In this document: piece after piece, positions 1 to 6,059 of the stretch | How positions within the stretch are numbered: position 1 is the first letter of the stretch | Layout of the letters: each line of letters begins with the position of its first letter | Assembly: GCA_001774245.1 (NCBI GenBank) | Contig: MEZF01000070.1 | Span: forward strand, 2,939-14,356 | Direction: 5' to 3' | Length of the DNA stretch: 11,418 nt | Source of the DNA: Candidatus Bathyarchaeota archaeon RBG_13_52_12 | GTDB lineage: Archaea > Thermoproteota > Bathyarchaeia > TCS64 | Made by a program: the position numbers and the translations under genes | Notes under the pieces: model-generated | The model's input: the letters and a program-made list of their open reading frames with translations, nothing else | Databases searched by the model: none | What the model was told of the DNA's origin: nothing

Positions 1-351
1 CGTAGCGGGATCGACCAGAAGTCCGCCAAGACAATCGGTTGGCGCGTTGACGACATCGCTGGCCTCGCAGTCGCAATCGCCTACATAATCTCGAAGCAGG
101 GGAAAGCGCCACGCACAGGTGTTGAGAAGATCCTGCAGGAGAAACTCCCCGGGTGGCGCGTTAAGATGAGCATCGACCGCTACATCCAGCAGGGCTACCT
201 CGGCGAGGACGAGAAGGGCGTCCTATACATGGACTGGAGGAGCCGTGCAGAGGTCGACCAGAAGCAGCTAGTAGACCTCATCGTCGGCTTCGGGAAGAAG
301 ACGGAGGGAGCAGCCCCGAAACCCGAATCCGACGAGGAAGAGGAAAATTAG
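1..351 (+). CDS. Unrecognised protein, C-terminal part (5' end outside the window)
   Basis: The reading frame is open from the first base of the window to a TAG at 349-351, giving 116 residues of a longer protein. The internal ATG at 166 is probably not the true start, because the upstream codons read as ordinary protein (alternating Ala/Ile/Val with charged residues). I do not recognise the family. About residues 20-85 look like a small helical or winged-helix module: a helix, a Gly-Lys turn, a helix, and then a Y-x3-GYL...GVLYMDW strand pair. The last 20 residues are a disordered acidic tail ending in Asp-Glu-Glu-Glu-Glu-Asn. The gene lies on the same strand as the coiled-coil protein at 540, which also has an acidic tail, but a 188-base gap with its own promoter-like element separates them. 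Confidence is high that it codes and low for any function. Confidence 0.7.
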   Translation, partial: RSGIDQKSAKTIGWRVDDIAGLAVAIAYIISKQGKAPRTGVEKILQEKLPGWRVKMSIDRYIQQGYLGEDEKGVLYMDWRSRAEVDQKQLVDLIVGFGKKTEGAAPKPESDEEEEN

Positions 352-437
352 CCCTTCACTTCCAGCAGTACTTCGTGTCGCATGGTTTAAACGATGGATT
401 TGAGCTCTTTTAACCCTTGAAACAGGCCTATCTCCCA

Positions 438-443
438 TTTTTT
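438..443 (+). terminator. T6 tract, possible archaeal terminator
   Basis: Six consecutive T follow a pyrimidine-rich stretch, 87 bases after the stop of the first gene. Archaeal RNA polymerase commonly terminates at such T-tracts without a hairpin. It lies just before the promoter-like element at 448, which would separate the two transcription units. This is a weak call on base composition only. Confidence 0.3.
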
Positions 444-447
444 ACGA

Positions 448-455
448 TTAAAATA
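448..455 (+). promoter_or_regulatory. TATA-like box for the coiled-coil gene
   Basis: TTAAAATA is centred at about 451. By the usual archaeal spacing of about 26 bases, transcription would start near 477-481. That gives a leader of about 60 bases before the ATG at 540, or a near-leaderless transcript of the short ORF at 481. Confidence 0.4.
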
Positions 456-480
456 GCCATCTGGGCCGATTCCTTTTTGA

Positions 481-540
481 ATGAGATGCATTGTGAATAG
501 TAGGCGTAGGTCTGAGACCCATAAGTGGTGTATTTGCTGA
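481..540 (+). CDS. Possible 19-residue leader peptide overlapping the next start
   Basis: ATG at 481 opens 19 codons (MRCIVNSRRRSETHKWCIC) that end in TGA at 538-540. This stop overlaps the ATG of the coiled-coil gene as TGATG, an arrangement typical of translational coupling. A TATA-like box is centred about 30 bases before the ATG. The peptide is basic, with three Cys. No ribosome binding site precedes it, so it would have to be read from a leaderless or nearly leaderless transcript. A 60-base open frame arises easily by chance, so this may simply be 5' untranslated leader. Confidence 0.25.
   Translation: MRCIVNSRRRSETHKWCIC
527..530 (+). promoter_or_regulatory. Ribosome binding site GGTG deciding the start at 540
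   Basis: GGTG matches part of the archaeal Shine-Dalgarno sequence GGAGGTG and ends nine bases before the ATG at 540. It favours that start over the GTG codons at 525 and 528, the first of which overlaps the element. Confidence 0.4.
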
Positions 541-1472
541 TGTCTGGCGACGACCTCAAGTTCGACCAGCTTGAGACAATGGCTTCTGAGCTCCGCAGGA
601 AGAGGAGTGAATTATTCGAGCACGTAAATCGCTGGCGCGACGAGCGTGACAGGATCAACGAGTCCGCCCGGAAGATACGGGAGGAGGCGATTAAGCACAA
701 GGAGGAGCGAGATAAGATCAACGGCAGCGTCGCCAACGTGAAAAACCAGCTACAGCCTCTCTACGACCAGCTTGACGAGAAGCGGAAGAAACTAGTAGGA
801 ATCGAGCAGGAGCTCCAGCAAGGCTACAGAGAGATTCCTAAGAAGAGACGCGTTGAACGCGATCTAAACACCGTTGAGTGGGAGGTCATGACCACTCCTA
901 CACGTGAGCTTCTCGATAGGGATAGAGAGCTGGAGCTAGTTGAGCGCGCCAACTCGCTGAGGCGCAGGCTAAGCACCTTCAAGAAGCCCCCGAAGAGAAC
1001 AGAGGCCACTATGGAGGCTACCGCCGAGGCCAAAGCCACGGAGATGAACATCCGCAGGATACGCGACGAGATGAATGCCCTCCGGGTGGAGAGCCAGAAG
1101 CACCATGAGTCGATGCTACTCATGCACAGGAAGGCGGATGAGGAGAGAGAGAAGGCTAACCAGGCACACGCAAAGTTCGTTGAGTACCTAGGAGAGGTGA
1201 AGAAAGTCGAGCAGGAGCTCGACGGCATCAACTTCCAGGTCCGTGGAATTAGAGACGGCCTGAGAGCCGAGGACCTGAAAGTCGAGCGCGATAAGATGGC
1301 CCAGGTCAACACCCGAGTCGAGGCTCTCCGCCAGGAAGCCCAGCGTAAGATGGCCGCGGGAGAGAAGCTGACCTTCGACGACCTCCAGTTCATCTACACT
1401 GGAGATGGCGAAGACGAAGACGACGAGAAAGAGGCGCCGAAAACCGAGGCTAAGCAGCCGAGCAACCTCTAG
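540..1472 (+). CDS. Archaeal coiled-coil protein, COG1340 type
   Basis: A 310-residue, highly charged, mostly helical protein. The N-terminal part (about residues 8-130) has the repeated R-K-R-x-E-L / R-x-E-R-D-x-I-N pattern that I associate with the archaeal coiled-coil family COG1340. It is followed by a break near residues 105-150 containing E-W-E-V-M-T-T-P-T, then a second long coiled coil (about 155-260). The end has a conserved-looking GEKLTFDDLQFIY segment and an acidic, probably disordered tail (Gly-Asp-Gly-Glu-Asp-Glu-Asp-Asp). No catalytic motif, signal peptide or membrane segment is seen. The family's role is not established; a structural or SMC-like partner role is only inference. 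I prefer the ATG at 540, which has a GGTG ribosome-binding element at 527-530, nine bases upstream. GTG at 525 or 528 would add five or four residues. Confidence 0.85.
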   Translation: MSGDDLKFDQLETMASELRRKRSELFEHVNRWRDERDRINESARKIREEAIKHKEERDKINGSVANVKNQLQPLYDQLDEKRKKLVGIEQELQQGYREIPKKRRVERDLNTVEWEVMTTPTRELLDRDRELELVERANSLRRRLSTFKKPPKRTEATMEATAEAKATEMNIRRIRDEMNALRVESQKHHESMLLMHRKADEEREKANQAHAKFVEYLGEVKKVEQELDGINFQVRGIRDGLRAEDLKVERDKMAQVNTRVEALRQEAQRKMAAGEKLTFDDLQFIYTGDGEDEDDEKEAPKTEAKQPSNL

Positions 1473-1546
1473 ACCACGAACCGAATACTCCAAAAGTGCC
1501 TCATAGGATGCCCTCCTTTTACGCGCCCTCGGGTCTGAGGCCTAGG

Positions 1547-1552
1547 TTTTAT
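1547..1552 (+). promoter_or_regulatory. TATA-like box for the ThDP enzyme gene
   Basis: TTTTAT within GGTTTTATCAAC is centred near 1549, so transcription should begin near 1575. That is just before a GGTG element at 1579-1582. The rest of the 115-base gap after the coiled-coil gene holds only a weak CCCTCCTTTT tract (1511-1520), which might terminate the upstream transcript. Confidence 0.45.
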
Positions 1553-1587
1553 CAACCTAACCGGGGAATAATTCTACGGGTGCACTT

Positions 1588-3276
1588 TTGGTGGGTAAAC
1601 GCGTTTGGGACATCATAGTCAACGGCCTCGAGGTTGAGGGGGTAAGCCACGTCTTCGGACTCCCCGGCCACCCCGCTGCCCTCTACGACTCACTATACGA
1701 CTCTGACATAGAGCCAGTACTCGTCAGGCACGAGGCCTCAGGGTCGTTCATGGCGTACGTCTATGGGAAGATGAAGAGGAGCCCCGGCATTTGCTTCGCC
1801 AGCCCAGGTCCTGGCGTGTCGAACCTGGTTCCCGGCGTGCTTGAGGCGTGGAGCGGGTGCGTCCCGATGCTCGCGCTCGGTGGCTCCGCTGCGCTTGAGC
1901 ACGAGGGCGAAGGTGCATTCCAGGAAACACCCCAGATGGAGTTATTCAAGGGGATCACAAAGTGGGGATTTAGAGTTCCGAGGGCTGAACGCGCCTCTTG
2001 GGCACTACGCAGGGCACTAACTCTCGCGGTCAACGGCAAACCCGGCCCGGTATACCTCGAGGTCCCATTCGACGTAGGCCAGGAGAAGACGAAGGAGACG
2101 CAGTACCACCCATCGATTCGATTCGTGAGGTCGAGGCCTGAACCAGATGCCTTGAAGAGGGCTGCAGAGCTTCTTCTCGTTGCAGAGAGGCCGATAATAG
2201 TGGCGGGCGGCGGTGCCCTATACAGCGGGTGCTCAGCAGAGCTTGCGAAGCTGGCTGAGCTCTTTGGGGTCCCAGTGTTAACCACGCCGAGCGGAAGGGG
2301 CGTAATCCCAGAGGATCATCCGCTCTCCCTCGGACAGGTTGGCCTCTACAGGACCAAACTCGGGCGAGAAGCCTACCAGTCAGCCGACTTAATCGTCTCC
2401 CTTGGGAGCAGGAACGAGGAGTTCCAGACCGCTGCGTGGCGCTATTACCCCGAAGGCGCGGCGCTAATTCAGGTGGACATCGACCCATCCGAGCTCGGGC
2501 GTAACTTCCGACCCACGGTGCCGATAGTCGCTGACGCGAAGCTATTCCTGCAGGATCTCCTCGCCTACGCTCGTGGGAGGGTGAAGAGGACGCCACTATC
2601 TAGGATGCCCCGTGTTAAGGGCATCATAGATGCGGCAGCCGCCTACATGGCCGAGGTCTACGCTGAGTCCGGTGACGCCTCGAAGCCAATAAAGACGAAG
2701 AGGGTCGTCTACGAGGCGTGCCGAGTCTTCGGGCCGAAGACCGTGCTGGTGAATGAGAACGGTAGCCAGGACCTCTGGAGCTACTACTGGCCATACTGGG
2801 CGGTGGGCGCTCTTGACGGCTGTGTGGCACCGGGGGAGCAGACCTGTATGGGGCTCGCTGTTGCGGGGTGTATCGGTGCGAAGCTGGCGACACCAGAGAG
2901 GCCGGTGGTTTGCACAACGGGTGACGGCGCCTTCCAAATGTTCATGAAGGAGATGCCCACCGCGGTCCAGTATAAGACCCCAGTCACCTGGATCGTCCTC
3001 AACAACTACAGTCTCGGCTGGATCAAGCTCCACGAGAGGGCGAATAGAGGGCGGTACATCGCCGTCGACTTCGAGGCCCAGCCCGACTTCGTGAAGATCG
3101 CCCAGGCGTCCGGGTGCTACGGAACTCAGGTGACCGACCCAGAGGACGTGAAGAAGACGCTGAGGCGAGCGAAGAGGGAGAACGAGCGCGGCATCCCCGC
3201 CATGGTGGAGTTCGTAGTCGACCCATGGGACTTCCCCGAGGGTTTCAAGGAGTTCCAGCCCGACCTCTTTACGTAG
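1588..3276 (+). CDS. ThDP-dependent enzyme, acetolactate synthase/decarboxylase family
   Basis: 562 residues, the usual length for the acetohydroxyacid synthase-like superfamily, with all three domains in order. The N-terminal pyrimidine-binding domain carries the catalytic Glu (E49 in VRHEASG). A central domain has the Rossmann-like AGGGA (206-210) and the QVDIDP motif near 295. The C-terminal domain has the ThDP/Mg motif GDG (445-447) running to NN (472-473). Family members carboligate or decarboxylate 2-oxoacids. Branched-chain biosynthesis is not indicated, since no regulatory-subunit gene (ilvN-like) is adjacent and the pocket loop reads GEQTCMG where synthases usually have GGLGTMG. An unusual aromatic run, WSYYWPYW (397-404), precedes that loop. 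The next gene, a UbiD decarboxylase, suggests catabolism of an aromatic or other 2-oxoacid. The start is TTG 1588 or GTG 1591; GGTG at 1579-1582 suits the latter slightly better. Confidence 0.88.
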   Translation: MVGKRVWDIIVNGLEVEGVSHVFGLPGHPAALYDSLYDSDIEPVLVRHEASGSFMAYVYGKMKRSPGICFASPGPGVSNLVPGVLEAWSGCVPMLALGGSAALEHEGEGAFQETPQMELFKGITKWGFRVPRAERASWALRRALTLAVNGKPGPVYLEVPFDVGQEKTKETQYHPSIRFVRSRPEPDALKRAAELLLVAERPIIVAGGGALYSGCSAELAKLAELFGVPVLTTPSGRGVIPEDHPLSLGQVGLYRTKLGREAYQSADLIVSLGSRNEEFQTAAWRYYPEGAALIQVDIDPSELGRNFRPTVPIVADAKLFLQDLLAYARGRVKRTPLSRMPRVKGIIDAAAAYMAEVYAESGDASKPIKTKRVVYEACRVFGPKTVLVNENGSQDLWSYYWPYWAVGALDGCVAPGEQTCMGLAVAGCIGAKLATPERPVVCTTGDGAFQMFMKEMPTAVQYKTPVTWIVLNNYSLGWIKLHERANRGRYIAVDFEAQPDFVKIAQASGCYGTQVTDPEDVKKTLRRAKRENERGIPAMVEFVVDPWDFPEGFKEFQPDLFT

Positions 3277-3287
3277 CCGCATCGATC

Positions 3288-3293
3288 TTTTAA
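3288..3293 (+). promoter_or_regulatory. TATA-like box for the UbiD-family gene (leaderless)
   Basis: TTTTAA, in the context ATCTTTTAACG, is centred about 26 bases before the GTG at 3316, the classical spacing for a leaderless archaeal transcript. It sits in the 39-base gap after the ThDP enzyme gene, so the second gene of the pair can be transcribed on its own. Confidence 0.6.
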
Positions 3294-3315
3294 CGCGCAG
3301 AGAAGATTCCTATGC

Positions 3316-4965
3316 GTGCACGACCTTAGAACATACCTTGAAAGGGTCGAGCGTCTGCTGCCCGGCCAACTCGTTAGGATCTCAGAGCCCGTGAGCAACG
3401 AATATGATGTCACGAGGCGAATAGAGAAAGCAGCTCGCTTACCTACGAACCCCGCACTGCTCTTCGAGGATATAGAAGGCTTTGAGGAACCCGTTCTCAT
3501 CAACGTCTTTGGACAAGTCGACAGGATCAAACTCGCCTTAGAGGGAGCCCAGCGCCCCATCGCTTCTCGACCCGACATGTACAGCGAGTGGAGTGTACTA
3601 ATGACCAAGAGCGTTGAACCCGTTACGGTGTCCGGGGGCCCAGTGAAGGAGGTGAAGCTTCACGGAGGAGAAGTCGATCTAGCGAAGCTGCCCATCCTAA
3701 GGTTCTACGAGCAAGACGCCGGGAGGTACATAACGAGCGGGCTAGTCGCCGCGAGAGACCCGGAAAAGCCGGAGGTGGTGAACCTCAGCTACGCACGGAT
3801 GCAGCTTAAAGGCAGGTCGAGGATAGGGACCACGCTCCACAGCAGGGGGAACCTCTGGAGCTACTATGAGAAGGCAAAGGCAGCCGGGAAGCCACTGGAC
3901 GTCGCCGTGATCATAGGGGCTCACCCAGCTATCTACCTAGCGGCAGCCGCGAAGATAACGGGGGAGTATGCTACTTCTGGCTCTCTCATCGGTGAGCCGC
4001 TCTGCCTCGTCCGGGGCGAGACCGTTAACGTTCCGATACCCGCTGAAGCCGAGATAGTGCTTGAGGGTCGCATAACACTTGACAATGAGGACGAGGGCCC
4101 CTTCACAGAGTACACTGGCTACCTAAGTGGCCGCTCGACTAGGAACGTCTTCGAGGTCAACTGCGTGACCATGCGGCGCGACGCGATCTACCACACCATC
4201 ATGCCAAGCAACTCTGATGAGCACCTCCTCCTCAGCGGCTTGCCAAAGCAGGCAAGGATCTACGGTGCGGTGAGTTCCTTCACACCGATGCCAGCCGTCA
4301 AGGACATGTCTTGGCCGGTCTCAGGTACCCACTACATTTGTCTAGTCTCAATGGAGGCCTCGGCCAGAGCAGTGCCTGGTTACGCGAAGCAGATTGGGCT
4401 ACTCGTCCTAGGCCTCGACCCATACTTGAAGCTCGTGATTATGCTACCTGAGAGCGTTGACGTGGGGGATCTTGGTGCCTCGCTCGACGCTATGGCTGAG
4501 CGGTGTGACATGACCCTTGGCTCAGGCTTGGAGCTTCTAAAGGGGGTCTTCTGCCACAGACTCGACCCCTCCTCGTCGCCAGATGGCACAGCGTCCAAGG
4601 TCATCGTGGACGCTACGGGGTCGGAGAAGAATACATCCGCAGCCGAGATGGGGTCGCCTGATCATTTGAAGCACCTAGGGGTTGATCAGGTAGCTTATCC
4701 TTTAGGGAACGGGCATCTGAGGGTGTTAAGGATGGCTTCAGGCGCCGATGCCAAGGCGGCGCTGAAGAAAGTAGTAACTGGCCCTGGTTTAACACTCTGT
4801 GTAGACGACGACATCGACCCATCAGATTTACGCCAAATCGTGTGGGGTATAGCAACGAGGTTCCAGCCAGCCGAGGACATGCTGTTAAATAACGGGGGAT
4901 TAGGCATCGACGGAACGAAGCCCCCTGGGTGGAAGGCTAAGAGGGCGACACTCCCCTTCAAATAA
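3316..4965 (+). CDS. UbiD-family decarboxylase (prenylated FMN-dependent)
   Basis: 549 residues, somewhat longer than typical UbiD proteins (about 450-500). The family catalyses reversible non-oxidative decarboxylation of aromatic or alpha,beta-unsaturated acids using prenylated FMN made by UbiX; no ubiX is in this window. Key residues are present. N156 and R161 in the V-N-L-S-Y-A-R-M block match Asn168 and Arg173 of fungal Fdc1. E260 and E265 in EGPFTEYTGY match Glu277 and Glu282. The block DVAVIIGAHPAIYLAAA (195-211) is also characteristic. The start is GTG 3316: the ATG four bases earlier runs into a stop after five codons, and the TATA spacing fits. The protein is cytosolic, with no signal peptide. 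The gene follows the ThDP enzyme gene by 39 bases and converges on the amidino-group enzyme with a 36-base gap. The substrate cannot be told from sequence. Confidence 0.9.
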   Translation: MHDLRTYLERVERLLPGQLVRISEPVSNEYDVTRRIEKAARLPTNPALLFEDIEGFEEPVLINVFGQVDRIKLALEGAQRPIASRPDMYSEWSVLMTKSVEPVTVSGGPVKEVKLHGGEVDLAKLPILRFYEQDAGRYITSGLVAARDPEKPEVVNLSYARMQLKGRSRIGTTLHSRGNLWSYYEKAKAAGKPLDVAVIIGAHPAIYLAAAAKITGEYATSGSLIGEPLCLVRGETVNVPIPAEAEIVLEGRITLDNEDEGPFTEYTGYLSGRSTRNVFEVNCVTMRRDAIYHTIMPSNSDEHLLLSGLPKQARIYGAVSSFTPMPAVKDMSWPVSGTHYICLVSMEASARAVPGYAKQIGLLVLGLDPYLKLVIMLPESVDVGDLGASLDAMAERCDMTLGSGLELLKGVFCHRLDPSSSPDGTASKVIVDATGSEKNTSAAEMGSPDHLKHLGVDQVAYPLGNGHLRVLRMASGADAKAALKKVVTGPGLTLCVDDDIDPSDLRQIVWGIATRFQPAEDMLLNNGGLGIDGTKPPGWKAKRATLPFK

Positions 4966-5001
4966 CCCAATATTAAGGATAGACCATCGGGTTGAAGATG
5001 G

Positions 5002-5931
5002 CTAGACCCTTAGTACAGGGCAGGTCATGCAGTGGATGCCTCCGCAGCCCCGCCGCATCTCTTCGCCAGGTATCTGGATGACTTCTATGCCGCGTTCGCG
5101 GACCTCTTTCATGACTCGTGGGTTTCCAGTATAGTGGATACAGAGGTCGCTGTGGACTGTGAGGAAGTTTGCAGCCATATCGTCGCGCTCCTTGTCGGTG
5201 ATCTCGATGATATCGTAGTCGTCGTCGATGAGCCACTCGAGGTAGTTGCCGTCCCAGGCCTCGGTTCGTGTGCGGAACTTGGCTGGGTTCTCCTCTAGGG
5301 ATGCACGGTGGGCTACTACGCGTTTCCCAGGGAGCTCCGCGAATTCGCCGTCTATATGGACGGCGCCCTTGGGCATGTTGAGTTGGATGAATTTGTCTAT
5401 GATCTGTTCTCGGAGTAGGAAGTCGCCTAGGTCGTCGAGGGCGCCTTGGGTTGTACGGTCGCATAGGCCGGCTACGGCTACTCTATCTTCGAGAAGCGCG
5501 AATCCTCCACCCTCGAAGGTTTGGGGCTCCTTGAGTTGGTGTGCAATAGGTGTGCCCGCTGCCTCATGGGCTGCTCGTATGATTGGTGTCTCAGCTCGTC
5601 GGCTGGGTAATCCCATCCGGAAGAGTATGGCACCGGCTTCGGTGACTGTGCTTGAGTCACGTGTGAAGACGAGGTTAGGGGCGCGTTGTATGAGGCCCTG
5701 CATCTGTCTGTCGTCTGCTAAGAGGGTTCCAACTTCTAGGACCTCTACCCCCGCCTCGGCTAGTGCGTCCATTAGCATGCGGTGGTCGCTCTGGAACTGC
5801 TCAATGTCGACTGCACAGGAAAAATGATGGGTCACGAGATCCCTGTTGGCGAGCTCCAACTCCCTCCCCGGATGGTGGACGAGGACTCGCTTCAGGTTGC
5901 CGGATTCGTGGCTCACTCCGAACTCTGGCAT
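5002..5931 (-). CDS. Amidinotransferase / arginine deiminase-family enzyme
   Basis: 309 residues with the pentein fold signature set of enzymes that attack the guanidinium carbon. Visible are D92 (FTRDSS), E140 (FEGGG), H192 and D194 (HIDGEF), and a C-terminal nucleophile Cys, C301 (GGIHCMTCPV). These correspond to the catalytic Asp, Glu, His, Asp and Cys of arginine deiminase. The HC-x-TC ending resembles glycine and inosamine amidinotransferases (HCWTC) more than deiminases. Overall length is close to dimethylarginine dimethylaminohydrolase and shorter than classical arginine deiminase. Possible activities are therefore deimination of arginine or a methylarginine, or amidino transfer. The ATG at 5931 is supported by a TATA-like box about 26 bases upstream. 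The gene is divergent from the GH1 gene and converges on the UbiD-family gene. No carbamate kinase or ornithine carbamoyltransferase is nearby, which argues against an arginine-deiminase energy pathway operon. Confidence 0.87.
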   Translation of the reverse strand: MPEFGVSHESGNLKRVLVHHPGRELELANRDLVTHHFSCAVDIEQFQSDHRMLMDALAEAGVEVLEVGTLLADDRQMQGLIQRAPNLVFTRDSSTVTEAGAILFRMGLPSRRAETPIIRAAHEAAGTPIAHQLKEPQTFEGGGFALLEDRVAVAGLCDRTTQGALDDLGDFLLREQIIDKFIQLNMPKGAVHIDGEFAELPGKRVVAHRASLEENPAKFRTRTEAWDGNYLEWLIDDDYDIIEITDKERDDMAANFLTVHSDLCIHYTGNPRVMKEVRERGIEVIQIPGEEMRRGCGGIHCMTCPVLRV

Positions 5932-5954
5932 AGTGGAGGACAGGTCGTAGCTGG

Positions 5955-5960
5955 ATAAAA
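5955..5960 (-). promoter_or_regulatory. TATA-like box for the amidino-group enzyme (leaderless)
   Basis: On the minus strand this reads GTTTTATCC, centred 26-27 bases before the ATG at 5931. The spacing predicts a leaderless transcript. It shares the 128-base divergent intergenic region with the promoter of the GH1 gene. Confidence 0.6.
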
Positions 5961-6021
5961 CGTTAACCAGAGGAGCACGTAACTCGCTGAGCTCATCCGC
6001 CTCGATGGTCCATCTTAGGTG

Positions 6022-6027
6022 TTAAAA
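6022..6027 (+). promoter_or_regulatory. TATA-like box for the GH1 gene
   Basis: TTAAAA in GTGTTAAAAGCC is centred about 35 bases before the TTG at 6060. A start of transcription near 6050 would leave a leader of roughly ten bases. Confidence 0.45.
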
Positions 6028-6059
6028 GCCTCTAAAGTGCAAGCGTTGATCGATGTGTT

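Noticed and set aside
428..736. 102-codon minus-strand frame over the coiled-coil promoter
   Set aside because: Ser/Arg/Leu-rich translation from the complement of coiled-coil codons, overlapping the conserved N terminus of the real gene.
824..1393. 189-codon frame antisense to the coiled-coil gene
   Set aside because: Its Ser/Leu/Arg-rich translation is the complement of the Glu/Arg/Lys codons of the coiled coil; no start signal or family pattern.
1761..3282. Long open frames antisense to the ThDP enzyme gene (1761-2285, 2030-2596 and 2596-3282, minus)
   Set aside because: They lie opposite a gene with complete family motifs, have low-complexity Arg/Ser/Pro-rich translations and no recognisable domains; they are products of GC-rich codon structure.
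3312..3329. ATG at 3312 as start of the UbiD-family gene
   Set aside because: It is out of frame and reaches a stop after five codons; GTG 3316 keeps the family N terminus and the promoter spacing.
2771..3866. 16-base identical word ACCTCTGGAGCTACTA in the ThDP and UbiD genes (2771 and 3851)
   Set aside because: Both encode L-W-S-Y-Y in the same frame; similar codon choice explains it, and the flanks do not match, so it is not a mobile or recombination repeat.
5246..5827. 193-codon plus-strand frame opposite the amidino-group enzyme
   Set aside because: The minus-strand protein has all catalytic motifs; this frame is Ser/Arg/Pro-rich and featureless.
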